A stretch of 64,000 nt of DNA from SKHV01 sp963678565 (GTDB lineage: Bacteria; Bacteroidota; Bacteroidia; Bacteroidales; Prolixibacteraceae): positions 2,108,001 through 2,172,000 of the forward strand of contig OY782875.1 in NCBI GenBank assembly GCA_963678565.1, given 5' to 3'. Every line of letters starts with the position of its first letter. Position 1 is the stretch's first letter. This document shows positions 58,025-64,000 of the stretch, in pieces. A program made the position numbers and the translations under genes. The notes below the pieces were generated by a model. It was not told the origin of the DNA, did not search any database, and saw nothing but the letters and a program-made list of their open reading frames with translations.

Positions 58025-59297
58025 TTTACAAAGTTAAAGTCACATCCTTTACACTATTTTCGGACTTAACCTTGTTGATGATTCTTTATAAGTTAAATCA
58101 TTTTGATTAAAGTATCCTAAAAGTACATTTCTGAAAAATACCTTCCAAACATCGTTTCCGATTTCTATAGCAGCGACGTATTTTCCTGTTAAAGCACGGG
58201 ATAAATACACCCAGTAATACGACCTCCATCTTATTGCTCCGCTTTTGGTTACATACATCACTTTCATGCCCGGAGAATAGGTCCACTCTTTAATTCTCTC
58301 GGGGAATGGTTTGTTTGATCGTATATGCACATCAGCCGGTGTCATCATGTCTAATGCTTCATGTGGTCTGACGTTATTATACTCCTTTACAAATGCATTT
58401 AACGTGCGTTGTTGTGTCTTCAGATCAAAAGCTGATGGCATAGCGCAAGATGCCTTTAGATCGCGGTGCATTCGTTCATGTCTTCCGTTCTGTTCGGGAT
58501 GCGATGGATCCGAGAAAACGGGAAAAATCCCCAGTTCAATAAACCAATATGACAACCTCGAGAAACGCTGTATTGAGGTTGCAGCAGCAAATGGAGATCC
58601 ATTGTCAGTATGGACTTGATTGGGAAGTCCAAACATCCTGAAAACCCTTGTAAACTCTTTCTTTACGGATTTCAAGTCTTCATGTAAATGAGCTTTGGCC
58701 GAGAACAGGAAACGACTTCTTGAGTCTGCAATGGTCAATGGGTGACAATATATTTTATTACCCATCTTAAACTTTCCTTTATAGTCGGCACTCCATACTT
58801 CATTGCACTGTTGTGGATCAAAAATAGGGTAGGTGGGTTTTATCCTCCTCAACCTTTTTTGAGGTTGCACCAGACCGTTTTTTTTCAGGATATTGTGTAC
58901 TGTGACCACCGATGGAATTTGATTTTCTGTAAAGTCGTTAAACAACAAAACCCTTAGTTTTTTTGCCCCCCAGATCTTGTGTTTTTCTTTCAATTTTAAA
59001 ACTTTATCCACCACTTTAGGGTCTGTTTGGTTGGGATGGTGTATTGGCGCTTTAGAATCGTCCAATAGACCTTCTAACCCAAATTTTTCATACTTGTTAA
59101 TCAGTTTGTACGCTGTCGGTCTTGAGATTTCAAAAACCCGGCATAATTCTGAAATGGAATATTTTTGAGAGTTCCATTCACCGATAAATTCAATTTTTTG
59201 TTCCATAGTTGTTGTTTCTTTCCAAGGCATAATGATCTTTTTTTAGATCAATTTACGACTTCAAAAAGTGTAAACTATGTGACTTTAACTTTGTAAA
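58025..59297 (-). mobile_element. IS481-family insertion sequence
   Basis: Terminal inverted repeats of 31 bp (58025-58055 and 59267-59297) match at 29 positions, with core TTTACAAAGTTAAAGTCACA. They enclose one transposase gene. I saw no clear target duplication. The insertion lies between the PD-(D/E)XK gene and element 39, where the cassette ends fail to pair. Confidence 0.88.
58049..59230 (-). CDS. IS481-family transposase
   Basis: The 393-residue protein has an N-terminal HTH (YSISELCRVFEISRPTAYKL), a helical linker and an RNase H-like core: WSADYKGKF (first D), VHTDNGSPF (second D) and HPEQNGRHERMHRDLKA (E). The DDE triad is present and the frame is intact. It moves the element by DNA cut and paste. 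It is the only transposase in the window. Confidence 0.94.
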   Translation of the reverse strand: MPWKETTTMEQKIEFIGEWNSQKYSISELCRVFEISRPTAYKLINKYEKFGLEGLLDDSKAPIHHPNQTDPKVVDKVLKLKEKHKIWGAKKLRVLLFNDFTENQIPSVVTVHNILKKNGLVQPQKRLRRIKPTYPIFDPQQCNEVWSADYKGKFKMGNKIYCHPLTIADSRSRFLFSAKAHLHEDLKSVKKEFTRVFRMFGLPNQVHTDNGSPFAAATSIQRFSRLSYWFIELGIFPVFSDPSHPEQNGRHERMHRDLKASCAMPSAFDLKTQQRTLNAFVKEYNNVRPHEALDMMTPADVHIRSNKPFPERIKEWTYSPGMKVMYVTKSGAIRWRSYYWVYLSRALTGKYVAAIEIGNDVWKVFFRNVLLGYFNQNDLTYKESSTRLSPKIV

Positions 59298-59340
59298 GGA
59301 TGTCCCTTTATCGTACCCTTTCGAAGGTCAATATGCACCC

Positions 59341-59467
59341 TAACGGAAAATTGTATGTTGTCGGTGCGGATTTCGAAGAGCGGTAGTGTCGACCGACAAA
59401 AATGCTAGAGAAATGAGCAAAGACAACAAATTAAACTGCCCACCGCATTGCAATATACAAATTGTTA
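59341..59467 (-). repeat. attC-like element 39
   Basis: Related to the GTCGACCGAC class with GGTAGTGTCGACCGAC. It serves a lipoprotein body, with ends GTTAGGGCTA and TAGCCCTAAC. Confidence 0.87.
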
Positions 59468-59470
59468 GGG

Positions 59471-60100
59471 CTAGTTATTTTTTATCTTGTAACTAATTGG
59501 TTTATATTCATAACCAAAAGTTTTAAACCCTATGATTCCTGAAATTGTCTCTCCAGGTAAAATGTCTTTATTGATAATGTCATATTTTTTTAGGTCATCC
59601 AATAATAAAACATTATTAGTGCCAGATTTAATCATGTTAAGACCAGTAATACCAATAGCAATCGGAAAGCCAATTCTTGTTTGATTTTCATATGATCTAT
59701 TATCATTAATAGCCACGTTCATAAAAGACAATAATAAATATGGCAAATAACCTGCACCTTTTTGCTTTATCTTTTTATAAATTTTATCATTATCAATTAA
59801 TTCTATTGGTGTTTCTCCAAAATAGAATTGTATATCGTCTCCAATTTTAATTGTTGATTCACTGTGGTTGGTGATATTAACAGCAAGAATTTTTAGATTA
59901 TGAATAGTTTCTTTTGTGGCTTGTTTGTTATTACCTGATTCTTTTAAAATATTGTATTTATATGAAAGTTCAATATTTTCAAATAATTCGTTTTGGTCAA
60001 ATTTATAAGTACTTATATTTATTGGTTTATATTTTACTGCACAACTTGATAAACCAATAATTAAAACTGAGTAAAGTAGAAATTTAATTTTAGAATTCAT
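59471..60100 (-). CDS. Lipoprotein of unknown function
   Basis: The 209-residue protein opens MNSKIKFLLYSVLIIGLSSC, a lipobox. An Ig-like region (IHNLKILAVNITNHSESTIK) and a glycine-rich hydrophobic segment (IGFPIAIGITGLNMI) follow, so part may contact a membrane. No family recognised. Its stop lies 4 bp from element 39. Confidence 0.65.
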   Translation of the reverse strand: MNSKIKFLLYSVLIIGLSSCAVKYKPINISTYKFDQNELFENIELSYKYNILKESGNNKQATKETIHNLKILAVNITNHSESTIKIGDDIQFYFGETPIELIDNDKIYKKIKQKGAGYLPYLLLSFMNVAINDNRSYENQTRIGFPIAIGITGLNMIKSGTNNVLLLDDLKKYDIINKDILPGETISGIIGFKTFGYEYKPISYKIKNN

Positions 60101-60219
60101 TTTATCTTAATTTATGATTATGTCATCTATTATTGACTAATATTTCTTTACTCTCGAATTGAAGTTTTTATTTAAAAAGGCTTTTGTATGTTCAAAGCAG
60201 AACAGTGAATGATTAGCCC

Positions 60220-60345
60220 TAACGGAAAATTGTATGTACCGTAGGGGATTTGCGTGTAGTAATCTGTCCGGGTACGGACGAGATTACGGGCGGAAATCTG
60301 CTGCTCGCATACCGCTGAAACCCCTATGGAATATACAAAATGTTA
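60220..60345 (-). repeat. attC-like element 40, last on the right
   Basis: It begins TAACGGAAAATTGTATG and ends GGAATATACAAAATGTTA. The body to its right starts GTTACCGCCAG; its partner CGGTAAC is not in the window. Confidence 0.87.
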
Positions 60346-60505
60346 CCGCCAGTATTTAATCATTTCAATTTTGTTATCATATATAATTCAACTCAAATAT
60401 TAGAAAATCCCTACAACATAAATAATGATTTACTGTCAGCCGATTTAACCCTTTTTGTAATTCATAAATGCTATCAAACAAAACAAATTTGCCATTAATC
60501 AAGTA

Positions 60506-61309
60506 TTAACTGACCAAGTTTATTATTGAAATAATATCATTGTTAATTTTAGAATTCTTTGACATAACTAACTCTTGAGTTCTTCGACCGTAGAATTGTA
60601 TGTTATTTTTAGAAAAATCATTAATGATCCCACCAAAATGCTTGAGAATTATTCCTGTAACAGCATAATCCCAAATATTTATATCATTTCCAATATAGCA
60701 AATGGCATCATTATTCATTATCCTAAGTGCAGCATCATTATCATTTATGGATATCATTGTTTCATATCCATATTCTTTTAATTTTTCAATTATTTCTTTT
60801 TTAACCTTCTTGTTAAATAAAATAGTATTGGAATATTTTTCAATGTCATTTTGGTTTATAATAGGTAATGAGTTAAGGTAAAAATCATCATAATAAAAAG
60901 AGTATAATAATTTTTTAGATGGCTTATACGATACTCCTAAAATAGGATCATTATCTTTAAATAAAATTAGATTAATTTCGTAATTATCACCAGCTTGTAA
61001 ATAGTGTAAAGATCCATTTAATGGATCTAAATATAATCTGTAATTATCATTGGCTATTTTTTCCTGAAAAGATTCTTCCGAAAGTACTTTAATATTAGTA
61101 TGATATACAGAGAAATATTCAAATATAGACCTATCAACGATGGCATCCACAATGCCACTAATACTTCCTCTTGTGGAAATAAATTCGTCAATGTTTTTGG
61201 ATTTTTTTTCTCTACTTGTTTGTAATACTACATTTTGAATTGAAGCAATTACATTACCAAGTATAAGTGTATGGTTTTCAAGTCTCTTGAATTCGTCAAA
61301 AGTTATCAT
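60506..61309 (-). CDS. Inositol-monophosphatase-superfamily protein with altered metal motif
   Basis: The 267-residue protein matches the Mg-dependent phosphatase fold of IMPase, CysQ and FBPase: LSEESF (Glu pair, 78-79), YLDPLNGSLHY (95-103) and NIWDYAVTG. The usual DPxDGT reads DPLNGS, so one metal-binding Asp is Asn, and activity may be lowered or changed. It overlaps the upstream gene by 4 bp and is last in a four-gene operon. Confidence 0.82.
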   Translation of the reverse strand: MITFDEFKRLENHTLILGNVIASIQNVVLQTSREKKSKNIDEFISTRGSISGIVDAIVDRSIFEYFSVYHTNIKVLSEESFQEKIANDNYRLYLDPLNGSLHYLQAGDNYEINLILFKDNDPILGVSYKPSKKLLYSFYYDDFYLNSLPIINQNDIEKYSNTILFNKKVKKEIIEKLKEYGYETMISINDNDAALRIMNNDAICYIGNDINIWDYAVTGIILKHFGGIINDFSKNNIQFYGRRTQELVMSKNSKINNDIISIINLVS

Positions 61310-62172
61310 TGCTCTAAGGTTTTTATTTTAAAATTCGTTTTAAATGATTTAGAATTATAAGGATTTTTATAATTAATGTCAATTATTTTTAATTCATCAC
61401 CATAAACATTCCCAATTCCTTTAATCTTAGTAAGAATCTCAATTTCTGAAGTAAATTTTATTTGAATTCGCTGAATTATGTTAAAAGATTTTTTAATAAT
61501 TCTATCAAAATTTAAGAATGAATTAACAGCAGCACATGATCCAAATGTTTCTATACCGCATAGAGTAATAATTTTACGAGTGGGTGATAATGGGTTTTTG
61601 ATTAAAGATAGAATTCCATAATCAATAGTTTTGGTATCATCACTATGGTCTACATAATATTTGTTGTCTAAAGAATCTTTATAAAATCTATCTTCTTTAA
61701 TATTCTCTGAATTATGAAATGTTATTTTTTTATCTTTTACAAGATTATATACAAGTGGATTTATACCAGGTCCACCAATTAATATTAGATTTTGATTTAT
61801 ATCTTGCCCAATACTTTCAATATCAAAAACTATTTTTATTTCTGTTTTTGGATATAACTTTAATAAAAGCTTCTCGAGTTTAAATAAAATAAATACTATC
61901 GGATTACTAATACTCCCATAAGAATACTTGCTATTTGAAATATGAATATTTGAGCCAATTAATATATAAATTTTCTCATTTTTTCTTATACGCAGAATCG
62001 ATTTTAGTCTTCGATACTTAATTGTTGAAAAGAATAATTTTGATTTAGACAGAAAAAAACTTAACAAAAACCCCCCTATAGCATAAATTAATGAAGATAG
62101 AATTCCTGATGTAATGTCACTAAAGGAGGATTCAATCAAATTCTGAAAATAAGAAAACAAATTATTCATCAT
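61306..62172 (-). CDS. Membrane-anchored protein of unknown function
   Basis: The 288-residue protein has one N-terminal membrane segment (about 20-42, SGILSSLIYAIGGFLLSFFL). A soluble domain with a glycine-rich NLILIGGPGINPLVYNLV and then ITLCGIETFGSCAAVNSFLN follows. The two motifs look like a nucleotide- or sugar-binding Rossmann-type fold, with no family I recognise. It overlaps the ligase gene upstream by 11 bp and the phosphatase gene by 4 bp. Confidence 0.65.
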   Translation of the reverse strand: MMNNLFSYFQNLIESSFSDITSGILSSLIYAIGGFLLSFFLSKSKLFFSTIKYRRLKSILRIRKNEKIYILIGSNIHISNSKYSYGSISNPIVFILFKLEKLLLKLYPKTEIKIVFDIESIGQDINQNLILIGGPGINPLVYNLVKDKKITFHNSENIKEDRFYKDSLDNKYYVDHSDDTKTIDYGILSLIKNPLSPTRKIITLCGIETFGSCAAVNSFLNFDRIIKKSFNIIQRIQIKFTSEIEILTKIKGIGNVYGDELKIIDINYKNPYNSKSFKTNFKIKTLEQ

Positions 62173-63316
62173 AAATTATTTTTTTAAATTTATCATTTTT
62201 TAAAACAAATTTGCTTTCTTCAAGAAAACTAGTTGTAATTAAAACATCACCAGACTGTATTTTCAGAAATAAGTTTGGATTTTCAATTTGCAAATAATTC
62301 ATAATTTTAGTTTGAAAATCATCCAAATTATATTGAATACATACATTAATTTGAGAATTATATAACCCGTTCTGAAAACGTATTTGAAAAGGAATCATTA
62401 AATTATAAACCTCTTTGAGGAATTTCACAAACTGAGAATATTCAATTTTAGTACCACCTATTTGAAAGTACTCAGATGATCTTCCATTTAGTTTAAGCTT
62501 GTTACCATTTAACGTTTCTATTATGTCTCCTAATTTATATCTAACAATCGGAGTTTTAGTATTTTTTAAAGAAGTGATAATCATGTCTGAATCAATATTC
62601 TCAATATAAACATTTTCTGAAAATATTGTAAAATAGTTTTCGGGAAGCAATCGATATCCAATAAAATGAGTTTCTGTTGATCCATAAATATCATAAATAC
62701 AACACTTTGGAGATATATTTATTACTAAGTTATGTATGGCATTATCACATATCCCTCCAGATAGAATTATTAGTTCAATTTGTTTGAGTTTTTTGGGAAT
62801 GACAGTTTTATACAATCTTAAGATACCTTGTGGGGTAGAGAAAATAACTTTCACGTCAAATTTTTCTAAAAATATTTCAGCAAGCTTAATTGACTCAAAT
62901 GATGAACTTCCAATATTTATTAATTTGTAATTAAGTTTTTCCGACAGATTTAATATGGAATTCCCTAAACTTGAAAGGTTTGAACTAACAAAACTAAAAG
63001 CATAAGAATTATTTAGATCTTTACTGTCTAGGATTTTAATTAGAGGAAGATTGGCAGACTGAAGATCTTTCACATACCATTCAATAGAATTGTTTAGAGA
63101 AGATGTACCGCCAGTAAGAAATATTACAGAAGCATTTTTGTTATTAGAAGCATTGTAACTATATTTAATATCGGCACTGTGGTGTCTTTGAGTTATAGGA
63201 ATTTTCTTTAAATCGCTCAATGACACAAAGTCACCAACGCTTATGCTTTCGGAGAACTTAATCAAACTATTCGTCAAAATATTCCGAATTATTTTTATAA
63301 TTTCTCTTTCCTTCAT
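62162..63316 (-). CDS. ANL-family adenylate-forming ligase (PaaK/CapK-like)
   Basis: The 384-residue protein has the Ser/Thr/Gly loop FLTGGTSSLNNS, IYDIYGSTETHFIG (motif YGSTE) and VRYKLGD (motif YRxGD). These are the ATP/AMP sites of ANL enzymes, which activate carboxylates as adenylates and often load them on CoA or a carrier. No carrier protein is visible here. It starts 2 bp after the radical SAM gene. Confidence 0.87.
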   Translation of the reverse strand: MKEREIIKIIRNILTNSLIKFSESISVGDFVSLSDLKKIPITQRHHSADIKYSYNASNNKNASVIFLTGGTSSLNNSIEWYVKDLQSANLPLIKILDSKDLNNSYAFSFVSSNLSSLGNSILNLSEKLNYKLINIGSSSFESIKLAEIFLEKFDVKVIFSTPQGILRLYKTVIPKKLKQIELIILSGGICDNAIHNLVINISPKCCIYDIYGSTETHFIGYRLLPENYFTIFSENVYIENIDSDMIITSLKNTKTPIVRYKLGDIIETLNGNKLKLNGRSSEYFQIGGTKIEYSQFVKFLKEVYNLMIPFQIRFQNGLYNSQINVCIQYNLDDFQTKIMNYLQIENPNLFLKIQSGDVLITTSFLEESKFVLKNDKFKKIIYDE

Positions 63317-63317
63317 A

Positions 63318-64000
63318 TCATATAAATGGAGATTTAATTGGATACATTTTGTTTTGATCTAGTAATTGAAACACATATTTTTTATTTACAATAAAACGAT
63401 CCTTGCCATAGATTAAATACTTGTTCTTTTCTAATTCTGGTGTATAATTAATTGTTAATACATTTGCTCCTGATTTAATGCCTGAAATTTGCCCATTTAT
63501 TGATAACTTATTTAATGAACTAACTGAAGGTATTAAAAAATCAGGATATAATATTCTTGCAATTGCTATTGAGATCAGAGTTGTTTTTAAAGACCCTGCA
63601 TGATTTGATGATAAAGGAGTATTATTTGCAGGTATAAATGGAGCGAAACTAAGCATTTTAATTCGCAAGTTCTTCCCATAAAGTATATCATCAGCAATAC
63701 TACTTGTTGTTTGATTTGGTAATCCAATAATATTGCCAGTGCCAACATTATAACCTAAAGAAATTAAATCATTTATTGCCTTTATCCTATTGCTCAGTGG
63801 TTCAAATCTTAGATCCTTATGAAGTATCTCGTCTGATGTTTCGTGTTTTAGAATATAGCTATTTGCTCCTTGTTTTTTTAAATAATGAAATTCATCGTAT
63901 GTCTTTATTCCTAAATTTAATATTATTTCAACATCGTCATTAAATAAATCTTTAATCTTCGGAATTACTTTAGCGATTAATTCTGTTGTTTGTGGTACTT
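63318..64000 (-). CDS. Radical SAM protein, HydE/biotin-synthase-like, N-terminal part outside window
   Basis: The C-terminal 227 residues are visible and the frame is open to the right edge. KQGANSYILKHETSDEIL, LISLGYNVGTGNIIGLPNQT and IKMLSFAPFIPANNTPLSS match the HydE/BioB/PylB group of radical SAM enzymes and their BATS-type C-terminus. The CxxxCxxC site would be outside the window. It heads the operon with the ligase 2 bp on. It need not mature a hydrogenase: no hydrogenase genes are visible. Confidence 0.82.
   Translation of the reverse strand, partial: VPQTTELIAKVIPKIKDLFNDDVEIILNLGIKTYDEFHYLKKQGANSYILKHETSDEILHKDLRFEPLSNRIKAINDLISLGYNVGTGNIIGLPNQTTSSIADDILYGKNLRIKMLSFAPFIPANNTPLSSNHAGSLKTTLISIAIARILYPDFLIPSVSSLNKLSINGQISGIKSGANVLTINYTPELEKNKYLIYGKDRFIVNKKYVFQLLDQNKMYPIKSPFI

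Noticed and set aside
58049..59230. Integrase of the cassette system
   Set aside because: The protein has an HTH and a DDE core of the IS481 type, not the R-H-R-Y residues of a tyrosine recombinase, and lies within its own inverted repeats.
63318..64000. Hydrogenase maturation locus
   Set aside because: Only the HydE-like C-terminus supports it. Neighbours are an ANL ligase and an IMPase-like protein, with no hydrogenase or HydF/HydG genes.
1..64000. tRNA, rRNA or prophage structural genes
   Set aside because: I looked for tRNA-like cloverleafs, rRNA cores and phage capsid or tail genes and saw none.

Overview
The window looks like AT-rich chromosomal DNA of a Bacteroidota (Bacteroidetes) bacterium. 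The evidence is the density of short lipoproteins with Bacteroidota-type lipoboxes, a TonB-dependent receptor paired with a DUF4249 lipoprotein, secreted beta-barrel and YD-repeat proteins, DUF5683 and DUF4848-like relics and a graspetide cluster. I cannot name the genus. Essentially every convincing gene is on the minus strand.

From about 2.2 kb to 60.3 kb the window is a cassette array. Forty attC-like elements (all but one 124-129 bp) begin with YAACG and end with GTTR on the + strand, and gene bodies lie between them. Each element folds as a long imperfect stem with a single bulged T at a fixed place, and its middle is variable. The two ends of each body are complementary over 7-10 bp in 36 of the 39 complete bodies, whereas at any one element only the 4-bp YAAC/GTTR core pairs. 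This is the signature expected when excisable cassettes share a recombination core and each carries its own partner arm. A 570-bp noncoding body occurs nine times, always with the same kind of element on its low-coordinate side. A cassette is therefore a minus-strand body followed by its own element, which matches gene direction. No integrase or attI is in the window, so the array is integron-like without a visible integrase.

Layout from left to right: a frameshifted nuclease-like gene (1-2133); a PHP-ATPase with a small partner; a Fic protein; a composite cassette with an HNH protein; a membrane XRE regulator; a STAND-type NTPase with a HEPN-like end; a sugar transferase pair; DUF4304; a lipoprotein with a SUKH-like protein; membrane proteins; a YD-repeat lipoprotein; a TPR metallopeptidase; a complete type I restriction-modification operon (22.6-29.9 kb) in one 7.8-kb cassette; DUF5131 with TcmP; a HEPN-like protein; a GAF membrane protein; a DUF5683 relic; an outer-membrane protein; two GNATs; assorted secreted or membrane proteins; a TonB receptor/DUF4249 cassette; a three-gene graspetide (RiPP) cassette; more lipoproteins; a PD-(D/E)XK protein; an IS481-family insertion; and, right of the last element, an operon of a radical SAM enzyme, an ANL ligase, an unknown membrane protein and an inositol-monophosphatase-like protein that runs off the window.

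Functionally this is an accessory reservoir. Probable defence systems (restriction, STAND/HEPN, PHP-ATPase, TcmP, PD-(D/E)XK), envelope and secreted proteins and small biosynthetic clusters share one repeat grammar. Several genes are broken at homopolymers of 6-8 A/T, which is either decay or sequencing indels. The most notable points are the array itself, its large multi-gene cassettes, the ninefold noncoding cassette, two cassettes with 21-nt periodic arrays, and the graspetide cassette with a doubled four-Thr/four-acid core.
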